Assembly (NCBI RefSeq): GCF_009730915.1
Contig: NC_052487.1
Span: 3,311,928-3,375,927 of the forward strand
Reading direction: 5' to 3'
DNA: 64,000 bases
DNA from: Dioscorea cayenensis subsp. rotundata
Lineage: Eukaryota; Streptophyta; Magnoliopsida; Dioscoreales; Dioscoreaceae
Positions 22,470-35,284 of the stretch are shown here, piece after piece (within the stretch, counting starts at the first letter, position 1; each line of letters opens with the position of its first letter). The position numbers and the translations under genes are program-made. The notes beneath the pieces were generated by a model that saw only the letters and a program-made list of their open reading frames with translations, was not told the DNA's origin and did not search any database.

Positions 22470-23510
22470 AATATGGCTGATGATGAATGCATTATTGATT
22501 CATGGGACAACGCATACTATTTTGACAAGAAAAATATATTTTATATCCTTATCAATGAGAAAGGCATGTATAGCCACAATAGCAGGGTCATCAGACCTGG
22601 TTGAAGGTTCTGGAGAAGCAGCATTGATGTTGCCAAATGGAACATCCCTTGCGGATGAAAAAAATGCTCTCTATTCCCCTAAGTCTAGGAGAAACCTTTT
22701 AAGCTTTAAAGATATACGTCTCAATGGATATCATTTAGAGGCGGTTGATAAGGAAGGAAAAAGAATATCTTTATATTACACAAGTTATTTCATGCCAAAA
22801 ACGTGTACTTGAAAGCTTTCCCTGTATATCCTCAAGATTATATTTTACACGTATTAAAGTGATGGAATCACATACGGTATTAACCCGGAAGGTTAATGAC
22901 CCAGAGATATTTAAAATATGGCATGAAAGACTTGGACATCCCAAGAGTGCTATTATGTTCTGCCGGATTATTACTAGTTCTCATGGACACCCACTGAAGG
23001 ATTATAAAATCCCTAACACATAATGAATATGCATGTTCAAAGCATGTTCGATGGGAAAAGCTAATAACTGGACCTTCTATAACAAAAAGTGATCGGTGAA
23101 TCTCCTAAATTTTTTTAGAAAGAATACAAGGAGACATTTGTGGACCAATACATCCATCATGTGGACCATATAGGGTATTTTTATGGTTTTAATCGATGCA
23201 TCGACTAGATGGTCCCATGTTTCACTTATGTCTACAAGGAATGTAGCATTTGCGAGGTTATTGGCACAAATTATCGGGGCTTAAAAGCACAATTTCCGAT
23301 TATCCCATAAAGATAATTCGTCTTGATAATACTGGTGAATTTTCATCAAAATCATTTTATGATTATTGTATGGCAGTTGGAATACATGTTGAGCATCCAG
23401 TAGCTCATGTACATACCCAAAATGGGTTAGCGGAGTCATTAATTAAAAGACTCCAGTTATTGCCCGTCGATGTTATTAAGGACTGAAAACCGCCTACAAG
23501 TGCGTGGGGT
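22470..23510 (+). pseudogene. Copia protease and integrase remnants
   Basis: The protease active-site codons near 22,498 are disrupted by an extra base between the Ser and Gly codons, so the frame shifts at the catalytic triad. The GAG-pre-integrase stretch with WHERLGHPKSAIM lies at about 22,915. Integrase core pieces follow, with D near 23,130, LDNTGEFSSKSFYDYC near 23,315 and QNGLAESLIKRL near 23,420 supplying the expected D-D-E order, but stops separate them. Confidence 0.8.
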
Positions 23511-24469
23511 CATGCTATTTTGCATGCTGCAGACTTTTAATACTGGGATCCGACCCACTCGCATGTAATTTATATTCACCACACCAACTTGTTATGGGTA
23601 AAGAGCCCGATATTTCATATATAAGAATATTTGGTTATGCGAGATATGTGCCAATACCACCACCAAATCGTACAAAAATGGGTCTACAACTGAGACTTGG
23701 TATATATGTTGGTTATGATTCCCCTTCAATTATACGATATTTAGAACCATTAACGGGGGATGTATTTCTTTGCAAGATTTGCAGATTGTCATTTTGATGA
23801 AGCTGTCTTCCCTGCATTAGGGGGAGAAATGATTACTCAAAATGAGCCAAAAGAAATTGAATGGAATGCATCACAATTACATACATATGATCCTCGTACC
23901 AATGAATGTGAACTTGAAGTTCAAAGGATCATTAAATTGCAAAATATTGCAAATGAAATACCTTATGCATTCACTGATACTAAAATGGTAACTAAATTAT
24001 ATATACCAGTGCAGAATGCTCCTACGAGAATTGAGATTCCTAAGAATCCATTGAAAGAAAATCAAGTAGAAAAATAAACCACGACAAAAAGCGTGGAAGA
24101 CCAATTGGTGCCAAAGATTCGACTCCTAGAAAAAGGAAGCGGAAAAAAATAAAGAAAAAGGATCTCCCATGTAAAGAGGAGAGGAAATTTTTAAAACCCT
24201 TAGAACAAGTTAATGAAGAATCAATGGGGGATGATATTTCTGAAAATGTTGAAAATTCAATTTGCTATGTAGATGATGGTCAAAGATTGAATCGGCATGA
24301 GACCGAAAATAAATGATATATTCATCTACAATGTGGCTACGAGATATAGAAATAAATCATCGATAATGATCCGAGCCACGATCCATTGAAGAATGTCGAC
24401 AAAGAAATGATTGGCCAAAAATGGAAAAAAAGCTATGCAGTCGAGCTAAATTCCTATCAAAAGCGTGAG

Positions 24470-25990
24470 GTGTTTGGGCCGATAGTGCCAACACGGAAGG
24501 GATAAAACCAGTCGGTTATAAATGGGTGTTTCGAGAAAAAGAAATGAAAAATAATCAAATTATGAGATACAAAAGCAAGACCCGGTTGCTCAAGGTTTTT
24601 TTCTCAAATGCATGGTATTGATTATGAAGAGACATACTCTCTGTAATGGATGAAATTACTTTTTCGATTTTTTTAATTGCCATGGCAAAGTAGTAATAAA
24701 TTAGATATGCGATTGATGGATGTTGTCACAGAGATATCTCGTATGGATTACTTGAAAATGACATATATATGAAAATCCCTGAAGGATATAGAAAAACAAA
24801 CATTACAAATAATCATCATTTATACTCTATTAAATTACAGAGATCTCTTTATGGGTTAAAACAATCTGGACGGATGTGGTATAACCATCTCAGTGAATAT
24901 CTTATAAAAGAAGGATACCAAAATAATAATATATGTCCATGTGTGTTTATTAAAAGTTATACTAACGGTTTTGTTGTGATAGCAGTATATGTGGATGATT
25001 TAAATCTTGTAGGCACTCCTTCCCGAAATTACTAAATCTGCAGATCATATCTCGAAAAAGAATTTGAAATGAAAGATTTGGGAAAGACCAAAATTCACGT
25101 CTAGGTATACAAATCGAGCACTTATACTCGTGAATATTTGTGCATCAATCAACCCTATACGTGAAAAAGGTCGTCGAAGAGATTCAATATGGAGAAGGCT
25201 TATCCACCTGAGTACGCCTAATGGTCGTCCGAACTCTTGATGTTCGAGAAAGATCCATTTTGCCCACGGAAGAAGGAGAGATCATTCTTGGTCCGAAACT
25301 CCATATTTTAAAGTGCAATCGGTGCATTAATGTATCTTGCAAATAATACCGGACTGGATATAGCTTTTTGCGATGAAATCTTCTAGCGAGATACGGGTTC
25401 TACACCGACGCGAAGACACCTGGAAAGGAGTAAAAGATGTGCTACGTTATTTACGAGGAACTACGGATCCGGGTTTATTCTATCGACAAGAATCTTCATC
25501 CAACCTCGCGAGGTTTTCTTTCGATCTTTGGGTATCAGTCCGATCCTCACAAAAGGGCGATCTCGGGATCGGATACATGTTTTTCTTACAATGGATGCAC
25601 TATCTCATGGCGTTCCACAAAACAAACTCTTACGACTACTTCATCAAATCATCTTTGAAATTCTAGCTCTTCATGAAGCAAGTCGTGAATGCCAATGGTT
25701 ATGATCTATGATTGGGCATATACTGATCATCCCTGCAAATTACCATCGAGTAACAACAAATGCTACGATGAATTTATGAAGACAACAATGCTTGTATTTC
25801 TCAAATACAAGGAGGTTATATTAAAGGTGATGAGCGAAACATATATCACCAAAAATTTTTTTCTACACTCATGATCTCCAGAAAGAAGGCGTTATAGAAG
25901 TTCAAAAGATTCAATCCAGTGAGAATCAAGCTGATCTATTCACAAAATCACTTCCTAAGTGCATTCACCAAAGACTTATATACAAAATCG
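24470..25990 (+). pseudogene. Copia reverse transcriptase and RNase H remnants
   Basis: Reverse transcriptase pieces include VGYKWVFREKE near 24,512 and a longer open stretch at 24,769-25,035 that keeps SLYGLKQSGRMWYNHL and the catalytic AVYVDDLNLVG. RNase H pieces include VLRYLRGTTDPGLFY near 25,440 and ALHEASRECQWL near 25,668, ending with SENQADLFTKSLPK near 25,920. Several frameshifts and stops interrupt the region. Confidence 0.85.
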
Positions 25991-26241
25991 GGATGAGAAG
26001 ACTTAAGGATGTAAGTACTTCTGATATGAGTTAAAAGTTATTTATTTGAGGGGGAGACTGTACTCTTTTTCCCTTCGCCAAGGTTTTTGTCCCAATGGGT
26101 TTTTCCGAGGCAAGGTTTTTAATGAGGCAGTAACCCTCAAATGTGCCAAGGATAGTGTACTCTTTTTCCTTAGCTAGGTTTTCATCCCACTGGGTTTTTC
26201 CTAGAAAGGTTTTAACGAGGCATATCCTTTGGTCGTAGGCA

Positions 26242-26253
26242 TCCAAGGGGGAG
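26242..26253 (+). promoter_or_regulatory. Polypurine tract of the Copia element
   Basis: CCAAGGGGGAG stands directly before the 3' LTR, as expected for plus-strand priming. A second purine block, GAGGGGGAGA near 26,049, lies about 200 bp upstream and marks the end of the coding region. Confidence 0.75.
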
Positions 26254-26658
26254 TGTTATAAACAAATATTTTTAATGGATGCCTAATGTAGCAATTTCAC
26301 TGTAGTAGCAGGCATTACTATAGCAACTTCTACATATTACTGTAGTAGCCACAATACTGTAGTAGTCACCCCATGTGGTACTGTAGCAGCCGCCGGTACT
26401 GTTGCTATTCCACCAACCAGGGTATTTTGGACCGTCGGATCGAATCGATCCTGATCGTTCATTCAACTCTTGTAACCCTATAAATACCCTCTCATTTTGT
26501 ATACTTTGAAAGATATAGAGAAGAGAAAGAAAAGAGAAAAATAAAAGAAGAAAGAAGAAGAAGAACTTAATTCTTCAGGGTTTTTCGGTTTTTGGTAAAT
26601 ACTCTGGCTCTCTATTCTTATTACTATCTTTACATTTATAACATATATATTCTTAACA
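26254..26658 (+). repeat. 3' LTR of the Copia element
   Basis: 405 bp, the same length as the 5' LTR. Most differences fall in the first 130 bp, where CAG triplets of the 5' LTR often read TAG here. Confidence 0.95.
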
Positions 26659-26663
26659 ATAAC

Positions 26664-27307
26664 TATATTATAAATGGTAATTTTGTCTATTTACATACCA
26701 TTCATATCCTGTCATTATCCCGTCCACTTCAAACATAAAATATGATAACAAAATGCTATCTAATGATTTATCTAGTGCGCATCAAACATATGATAGGATA
26801 TGCTTCTATCTAGTCCTCATATCATATCCGTCTATATCCTATATGTATAGATTATTATTATTATTTATAAAATTATTATCATTATTATTATTTATAAAAA
26901 TTGATGAAGTAATTATATATTTTGAATGTGGAAATAAGAAAATATAAGGGCTAAATAATAAATTTCGTAATTACTTTATTCAATTAATTATTTTTTATTT
27001 TAAACATTTTATGTTGTTGCAACTTAACACAATTTTTTATTAAAGTGAATAAATTATAATTAATGTAAGACAAAAAAATACAGAAACTGATAAGGAAAAA
27101 TAGTATGGACAACAAAAAAACAAATCAGAATTTCAATAGCGAGATCAAACAAAAGTGCAAAAGTACACTACTATACGAATCCACTAGAGGTGACAAAAAA
27201 AATTACAAAGTAGATGAGTAGGTATGATCATCAGGTGAATTACTTAATTAACTCATCTTATGAGGTGCTAGATCTATCCCTAGCAGAAAACTAAGGTCCC
27301 GCGAGAT
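26664..27307. other. Spacer with the right part of the repeat split by the Copia insertion
   Basis: CATATCCTGTCATTATCCCG and TATGATAGGATATGC motifs to about 26,830 resemble, in inverted orientation, the GGATATGATA motifs at 19,598-19,730, so this may be the other half of one inverted-repeat element. Its ends were not resolved. The remainder is AT-rich with no gene. Confidence 0.3.
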
Positions 27308-27310
27308 TAA

Positions 27311-28211
27311 GGGGGTGTTTGGATTGGCTTTTAAAAAGCCCAGAAGTGCTTTTTTATAAGTTAAGCACTTCTGAGCTCAAAAAATCATGTTTGTATTAGC
27401 TTTTCTGCAGAAACAAAAGCTAATAAAAAAGCTGAAAAACAGCTTTTTTGAGAAGCTAGTCTTTGTGGTGCTTTTAGAAAAAGCACTTCTTAGAAGCTAT
27501 TTTGGAGTTATTAAATTACTATGTTACCCTTATCAAATAAAGAAATGACTATGCTTTTATATTTTTTGTTTTTTCAATAATAATAATTATGATTATAATT
27601 ACATAAGTATTAGTGTTAGAATTAGTACATTAATATATTAGTATTAGTATGTTAGTATATTAGTACTAGTACTAGTATATTAGTATATTTGTATTAGTAA
27701 TAGTATTATTATTAGTATATTAGTATTTGTATTCATATTAGTATTATTAATATATTAGTATATTAGTATTATTATAATTATTAGTATATTAATATTATTA
27801 TTAGTATATTAGTATTAATATTAGTATGTTCATATATTTGTATTTGTATTAGTATATTAGTATTCATATTAGTATTCATATATTATAATTAGTATATTAA
27901 TTAGTATTTGTATTCATATTAATATTATTATTATATTTGTATTAATATTAGTATGTTAGTATATTAGTATTAGAATTAGTGTTATTATAATAAACTAATG
28001 AAGGACCATTTTAGTAATTTGACATTGAAAAAAGTCTTTTCAAGAATGCATATCCAAACAACTTTACATATATAAAAGTACTTCTACAATAACATATCCA
28101 AACATAAAATATAGAAAAACACTTAACTTACTCTCATAAGTACTTTTTTTAAAAGTCCTTCTACCAAACTTAAAAAAAGCACTTTTTTATTAAGCTAATC
28201 CAAACAAGGCC
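27311..28211. mobile_element. Non-autonomous TIR element (MITE) with TAA duplication
   Basis: The left end GGGGGTGTTTGGATTGGCTT pairs with the inverted right end GGCCTTGTTTGGATTAGCTT. TAA flanks both sides (27308-27310 and 28212-28214), as for PIF/Harbinger insertions. Palindromic AAGTGCTTTT/AAAAGCACTT motifs lie near both ends. The centre (about 27,610-27,990) is a degenerate TTAGTATTAGTATA array. It has no coding capacity. Confidence 0.7.
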
Positions 28212-28650
28212 TAAAACTTTTCTTGATTATCAGAAGTGCTTTCTCTAGCTTAGTCTTTCGAGGGATTGCTATTGCATTTGTCCACACAATGAGCAAATGA
28301 TCCACGTGTGAGTAATAAGATATAGACACATGATTTATTTTTGCACATATAAAAAAATAAAACCCATGAAAAATGAAATAAGTATAAAAAAATATATATA
28401 AAAAATACAAAAAATATACAATCCTACACAAACAAAAATGAGTTAAAAGAGAATGAAAATCTATACAATTATGACACAGATAATCTCAATATATATACAA
28501 GAGACTTGAAACATACTAATCACTAGTACAATATACAATATGATAATAATATGCTAAGTAGCGATATATTACAAGTGGAAAATAAAAGAAATGAGGAAAA
28601 CCCCATTGAACGGCAAATTATTCTAATACTCCTCCTTAAGATTTAGAGTT
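28212..28650. other. AT-rich spacer
   Basis: I see no gene or recognisable repeat other than A-rich runs. Confidence 0.4.
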
Positions 28651-31600
28651 TATATATATATATATATATATATTAAAAGGTGGACACTTTAATTAAAAAA
28701 AAGAGAGCACAACACAAAAGAAATACAATAGAAAACATAACAACACAATAGTCCATTAGATGTGATACAACGGCCACAAGCCACCCAACCAGTATCAAAA
28801 CAAGATGAAAAAGAAAACGCCTGCCAACAAGCCTCACACAGGACAGTCAAGAACTAGCTCAGAATATGATCAAGCGCCTCTTGGGCCATCGAATCGCCAT
28901 TGATCACCTCCGATCTTTGGTCTAAAACTCCAAACTGCGTTTGATGGTATGGATAGAATCTTCAAACTTCTCTCTGGATCCCTTAGCGACTGCTGAAAAC
29001 AAAGAAAGGATCATGCGATCACATTTCAATATAATAGCAATCGCAAACAAAACATTAGCATTAAAGATGTGATCATTTCTAACAAACCAAATATTCCAGA
29101 CAAGAGCTTTCACAATCCATTCCCCCACAACCCTAAACGCAGGCCTTAAAAGTTATCTCCATGTTCCCCAAATTAGATACATGGATTAGGGAGGTGCAAG
29201 CAAGTGGAATAATCTAACAAAATACTCCCAAACATGTTTTGCAAAAGAAAAGTGAAGGAACAGATGATCAACATATTCAATCCCAGCGTGGCACATCACA
29301 TAAGTAGCAGTCGATTACATCTTCGCTTCGCAAGATTTTCAAGGGAAAGGATTTTGTTCTTCCAAGCCAACCAATTGAATACGTTAATTTTCCCTTGGTA
29401 ATTACTATGCCAGAACCAACTAGAAATCAGGCATCGCATGCCCCAGTCATTCAGAAAGTTATAAAAGGATTTCACCGAAAAGGTTCCATTCGCCGTGAGA
29501 GACCACCATTTCTTATCTCTAAAAGTCCCCCAATTTGAAGAAAAACGATCCTGATAAGGACCTCTATCATCATTTTCCAAAAAAGGGCATCCCAAGCAAA
29601 CAGGCCAGGTCACTAATAGTGCCATTTTGATGCTGAGTCTCTCTAACAGCATCTGGCCACAAAAAAATAGGGGCCCTACCATTAAACCACCGATCATTCT
29701 AGAAGAGTGACTTTGTACCAGAATCAATGCCTTGAGTGATGCATCCCTGCAGCGCCGGAAGATAGTTGGACACCCTTTTCAAAAAGAACAAGATCCTCAC
29801 TATTTGCATAGGTAATAAGTTCCAATTATAGATGTTATAATTAAATTGGACCACAGTCGCACCGCACCAGTTAGGATCCGTCGAGAATTTCCACCACCAC
29901 TACCCCAACAAGGCTTGGTTAAAGACACTTAGGTCTTAGATACCCCATCCCTCTTGATCATAAGCACGACATAAGTTCTTCCAACACACTAAACTACAAC
30001 CAGCTCAAAGGTCAGGACCGAACCATAAGAAATCTCTTCTGATGTGGTCTATTTTCTTTATCATCAACCAAGATAGTTTGAAGATAGACATCTAATATGT
30101 TGGGAGCTCTGTTAAGACTGAATTGACCAAGGTAAGGCGACCTCCCATTGACAAATGTTGCATTTTCCAAGAAGAAAGCCTCATTCTCACTTTCTCTATG
30201 ACACTTTCTAATCTTGCCTGCGAGGTCTCCTACCAGAGATTAGGATTCCAAGATACATCATTGGCAAGAGGCCCACAGCACAATTCATTGTAGCAACAGC
30301 CACCTCACTCGGAAAGTCTCCCCTCATTACTGGAATAAAGACAAGTTTTGGAAAAATTGGCTTCTAGACCTATCATCCCTTCAAACACATATCGAATCAA
30401 CTTATTGATCCTAAGATCCCCCCTCTCCCCTCTTCCCGGCGTGTTGACAAAATCAACAAATCATCCGCATAATGTAGGTTGCACTTGCTAAGAAACTCCC
30501 CAAGTGGAACACCCCCCAAGATTTTGGACTATAGCGCATGTGTGAACATCCATGACCAGAACAAACATTATAAGTGATAATGGGTCACCTTGTCTTAGCC
30601 CCCTTTGATAACGAATGTAGCCGTTCGGAGAACCATTGACAAGAATGGACACCTTGGAGGAAAACAAAATTATCTTGATCCACCCCACCCATCGTTCCCC
30701 GAAACCCCTAGCCTCCTGAAGATCCACCAGAAAGTCCCAGTCCACCGCATCAAAGGCCTTAACAAAGTCAACTTTCAGTATGTGACCCGGCAGATGACGC
30801 TTATGAATACTAAAGAGTAACTCTTCAGCAATGGCGATGTTGTCAAGGATACATCTAACTTTTAAGAATGACGATTGGGCATTATCAAAAAGAAGATTTA
30901 TAACCTTGGTAAGACTGGTGGCCAACAGCTTAGAGATAATTTTCAGAGATGAATTAATAAGATTGATCCGCCTATAATCTCACAGGGCTTCAGGGGTCTA
31001 CACCTTAGGAATAAGAGTGATACTGGCCCAATTAATTATTTTCAAGTTGGCTTTCCCAACATAAAAATCTTTACAAAGCTTCAAAAGATCACCCTTAATC
31101 GTTTCCCTGAATTTTTGAAAAAAATGCATAGGAAAGCTATCTAGACCTGGCACTTTGTCCCCACCAAGATAAAAAAATGGCCCTTTTAATTTCCTTTAAA
31201 GTGAAAGGTCGATCCAAAGAAGTCCGATCAATCGACACTTTCTTTTCTAAACGCTTTGAAAAATCAATCTTGAAACGGAAGTCACGTTTGTGCCTGAAAA
31301 GTTGTTTGAATTTCTCCATAAAAATTTTGCCAATATCTTTGGGATCCATGAGAGAATCGTCGTTAATCATAATCCTTAGAATGAAGTTCCGATTCTTGCG
31401 CCCATTTGCCACTGCATAGAAGAACTTTGTGTTTTCATCCCCCTCCTGTAACCACTGCATCTGAGATCTTTGTTTCCAGTAAATCTCTTCTTGATTACAA
31501 ATCTTCCCCAGACTCTCCTGTAGTTCCTGCTCCCGTCTTGTCTCAAAAAGGGTAAGACTTCTCATCTCGTTAGTGATGTCCAACATTTCCAGGTCATGTA

Positions 31601-31960
31601 TCAGAGACAACTTCCTGAGTTTGATGGAACCAAAGCTGTACTTAGCCCAGTGCCGTAGCTTCTCTTTTGAATGGGATAATTTCTTGAAAAAGATGAAAGT
31701 GCCACAACCCTAAGGCGAGAGCTCCGTCCACTACTTGTGCACAAGATCCTAAAAACCATCAACCATAGACCAAACTAATTCAAATCTGAACTGACGTGGT
31801 GAAGTCCCATGGTTGCCCACTTCCAAATGAATTGGCACATGGTCAAACCCCAATCTAGGAAGGCAATTTTGGATCATTTTAAGAAAGTGATCAACCCAAG
31901 CATTATTAACAAGAAATCGATCCAACTTGACCCATTTAGGATCTGCCTAACCATCCACCT
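28651..31960 (-). mobile_element. L1-type LINE, 5'-truncated and decayed
   Basis: On the minus strand, reading from high to low coordinates: the end of the EEP endonuclease (WVKLDRFLV, then FDHVPIHLEV near 31,800-31,930), a linker (YWKQRSQMQWLQEGDENTKF at about 31,470), the RT fingers and palm (KVDFVKAFDAVDWDFL near 30,750; GLRQGDPLS near 30,590; HYADDLLIL near 30,460), and a zinc-binding zf-RVT-like end (KINVFNWLAWKNKILSLENL near 29,360). Stops and frameshifts break it. The 5' part (ORF1 and most of the endonuclease) is missing, as in abortive reverse transcription. The low-coordinate edge is set by a TA run at about 28,651-28,672; neither boundary is exact and I found no target duplication. 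Confidence 0.85.
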
Positions 31961-33093
31961 AACCATTCTAAGAAAGAATGGAAGGTATGTCACTGATATT
32001 ATATAACCAATATTAAATAAAATTGAGGAAAACTCCCTTGATTATTTCATAAGGCAAATGTTGTCTTTTATAGGGAATGAGGAAATTAATAAAGTGGTTA
32101 GAAAATAAAAAAAAAATATTACAATAATTGAAAGATATTAACTAAAAAATAACGATTAATTATTCTAATACAATAAAATAGATATAAAACTTTTTAATCT
32201 TCAAATAACACAACACAACACAACTTTATAAACTTTATAATTACTAACAAAGTATTTCATTATTAAATTATAAAAATCAATTAAGTCCCATACCCACCCA
32301 CTCTCCTCCTAAGGAACCGATAAATAATACAATGCTAATAATATGATAATTTAATTATATATTATATAATTTAATTATTATTTAAAAAGAAGCATATAAA
32401 TGGTTTAACATAACCTTAATTATTATAAAAACCCACTATCCTAAGCCCATGCTTTCAACTGATTGCCTGCATTCCAAGAACTTTGGCAGTCCGTGGTATC
32501 TCCTAAATACCATTACTAACATGCTTCAGAATGAGAGCTATTTGCAAGCAATAGAATATATAAGAATGAGTTCCCTAGTCATTCTCCTCCATAGATAGAC
32601 AGGAAGATAAAGGCTCTTTCAATTTTTGATTAGTCATGAAAATGATCATTCCTTGGAAGGCCATAATCCACAATCTCGTCAAGGATTCATATTTTTTGGG
32701 CTCATCGCATGGGCATGTTTTCATTTCCCGCCACACTGCAGTTCAAGATCAAAAGAAATTAAGGAAGAACATTGAATAAAACCAACTATGAAACAAAGAA
32801 AGAAAAGGACCAACATCAGTGATATGATCATCAAGAATAATTCAACATAACTCTTTTGAATTCATTTGGGGATCATGGAATGATTTATCTTTCCACAATG
32901 GCAGATCAACAACAGCTTGTTGATCAATCAATCAGTCAGTGTCTTTCTCTCATGTTATCCTACACATATTGATCAACTTCTAGTACTACACTATACTCCA
33001 TGATATAGAATGTTTCATACATGCCTAACCTTCATAAGACCTTCACAAGAAGAAATTGCTGATGAGTCCTTTTTCTGAGATTTAACACATTTA

Positions 33094-33150
<57 letters not shown>

Positions 33151-33594
33151 GAGTGGAATCTAATATAACCATTTCAATGCGATAGACAATGAATTGTAAT
33201 ATCTATTAAGTTTAATTTCTATTTCTCTAGTCCCCTCATTTATACAATTATTTCAACTTGCTTTTTTTAATGGCTTTATTAATAAACATGAGTAAATAAA
33301 TGAGTTCTTGATATTTTATTTTATATAAATGGAATTTAATCTTTATATTAAAGATCTACTTGGTTCGTTATAGATAGACTTGGACTTCTTTATTAGTTGA
33401 TTTTCAATAAAAGGTTAAATTTAGATATAAAAAGTTTTTACATTTAATTTAATTTTATTTATTGAATAAAATACTATGAAAAAGCATAGATATAATAAAA
33501 AAAAAAAAAAATCTACCATGTATGGAGAAGTGAAAAAATAATTAATAAAATCATGAACACCCGAATTGAAGTAGAAAATAAAAACACCTTGAGA
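31961..33594. other. Spacer without a supported gene
   Basis: AT-rich, with an AAT microsatellite at 33,095-33,149. A 161-bp open stretch on the minus strand (32,735-32,575), preceded by an acceptor-like GCAG, was seen but not recognised. Confidence 0.4.
33095..33149. repeat. AAT trinucleotide microsatellite
   Basis: About 18 uninterrupted ATA/AAT repeats. Confidence 0.95.
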
Positions 33595-33603
33595 TAGAAG
33601 TGG
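33595..33603. repeat. Left 9-bp target duplication of the Mutator-like element
   Basis: TAGAAGTGG here and again at 36927-36935. Confidence 0.9.
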
Positions 33604-33955
33604 GGCTAATTTATTAAAATAAACATGTTTTAATATTTAATTCTCAAAATATGTATTTCCGTAATCATCTACGGAAATGCGTATTTATTATTTTTTATTA
33701 TTTTTTAAAATTACCGGTCCCACCATGTTTTTCTAATATTTAAATTTTATTTTTTAAAAAAGTAGAGAGCCCCTTATTTTTTTAATATTAAAATTTTTAT
33801 TTTTTAAAAATCTGCTGTCCTACTAGTTTTTAAATTAAAAAAATTTACATTCAAGCCCTTATAGTTTTCATTAATTTTTCTTATAACTTATTTTTTCTCA
33901 CTTCTACTACGTTAGTTCTACTTTCACTAATTGTAACCGGCTGTTAATAATTTAA
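33604..33955 (+). repeat. Left long terminal inverted repeat of the MULE
   Basis: It matches the reverse complement of 36,590-36,926 with small indels. Shared landmarks are GTATTTCCGTAA, TTACCGGTCCCACCATG and the TCATTAATTTTTC block. Confidence 0.85.
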
Positions 33956-34082
33956 ATAAATACTCATAATATTTTCTCATAATAAGCAGGTTGTTGGGAT
34001 GAATTATTGGTGGCATGTGGCACCTACGCCATTCATGAAAGCCATGGGATGAAATTGATCTTAGCCTTATTAGGTGGAGGCC

Positions 34083-34090
34083 TATATAAA
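34083..34090 (+). promoter_or_regulatory. TATA box inside the MULE
   Basis: TATATAAA in GCCTATATAAACCCTCC, just inside the left inverted repeat and pointing toward the transposase remnant. Confidence 0.5.
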
Positions 34091-34794
34091 CCCTCCAAGT
34101 TCCTTTTTTAAAACACAAGTATTTCTACAAGATAAAAATTATCAATATAGAGAAAAGCTCTTCTTTAAATTTTTTGTCATTGTAGTTTTTTTTATTTTCT
34201 TGCAAAGTTATTTTATTTTTTTACATTAAATCTAGCAAAATTCATATTCTTGTTATACTGAACGAAGGAGACAACCTTGGTCGAGAGGAACATCAACCAA
34301 GGGCCGCAGGAACTCTTGACGAAAGAACAAGCTTCCACTACGGTTGCAAGTTACTCAATTTTGATCAATGGACTCAGGTATGTTTTTTTTAGTCTGTGTT
34401 GACTAGTTGACTTTCATATAAGTTTCCTTTTTTTTAATTAAAATATTATTATTATTTAATTATTTACTGAATTACATATTTCTATAAGTATTTACGGAAA
34501 TATACAAGGAAACTTCCTATAACAGCCTTAGTTAAGTCAACTTACTTTCGACTTGCTGAGTTATTTGTAAGGAAAGGTGTACATACGCAAGCTCAAATTA
34601 CATCTGGTCAAATATTCTCGGAAGTGCTAATGAAGACAATTCAGGAAAATCAACAAACAACATATAGCATTTATGTTTGTCAATTTAATCGTAAAGAAAA
34701 TTTTTTTATGGTAGATGAAATGGCACCACCTCAATGCGGTGGTATAGCTGGTAGTTACCGTATTGATTTGAGAAGACGATGGTGTGATTGCGGT

Positions 34795-34983
34795 CAGGGA
34801 CGGAACCAAGGGGGGGCTAGCAGGGGCTTCAGCCCCCCTGGCACCGGAGTTTTTCTCTACTTGGCCGGAAAACTCAAACTCAGCCCCCCTTCGGCCGGCC
34901 AGCAGCCCCTCCTCCGGACCTCCGTAGCTCCTCTCCTCGCATCCTGCAGCCCTGTCGCCAGCCGGACCCCACTCTCTCCTTTG

Positions 34984-35027
<44 letters not shown>

Positions 35028-35065
35028 CTCTCCCCACCCGACCCGCTCTGAGCCCTCTCACCTTT

Positions 35066-35161
<96 letters not shown>

Positions 35162-35252
35162 TCATATATATTATTTTTTTAAAAATATCTCTCTCTCAAT
35201 CCCTCTCCGCCTCCTCTCCCCGGTCGACCCCTTCTGAGCCCTCTCACCTTTA

Positions 35253-35284
<32 letters not shown>

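Larger units (their letters stand above)
20246..26658 (+). mobile_element. Ty1/Copia LTR retrotransposon, complete but decayed
   Basis: Both LTRs are 405 bp, begin TGTTATAAAC and end TTCTTAACA. A 5-bp duplication (ATAAC) flanks the element. Between them, in Copia order, are gag with a CCHC knuckle, protease, integrase, reverse transcriptase and RNase H remnants, all on the plus strand. The frame is broken many times by stops and small indels, so the copy cannot encode its own polyprotein. By eye the LTRs differ at about 16 sites (about 4%), so it is fairly young on a genomic scale. It interrupts an older repeat (19,598-20,240 and 26,664-26,830). Confidence 0.95.

Noticed and set aside
19598-26830. 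A single inverted-repeat transposon split by the Copia element
   Set aside because: GGATATGATA-type motifs occur in inverse orientation on both sides, but I could not define ends or a target duplication, so it is described only as a repeat remnant.
28195-28431. 78-codon minus-strand open frame rich in Phe/Tyr
   Set aside because: It overlaps the MITE edge and A-rich spacer and has no codon structure.
32575-32735. Open 161-bp minus-strand stretch after an acceptor-like GCAG
   Set aside because: I recognised no family and found no neighbouring exons; it could be chance or a fragment of an old gene.
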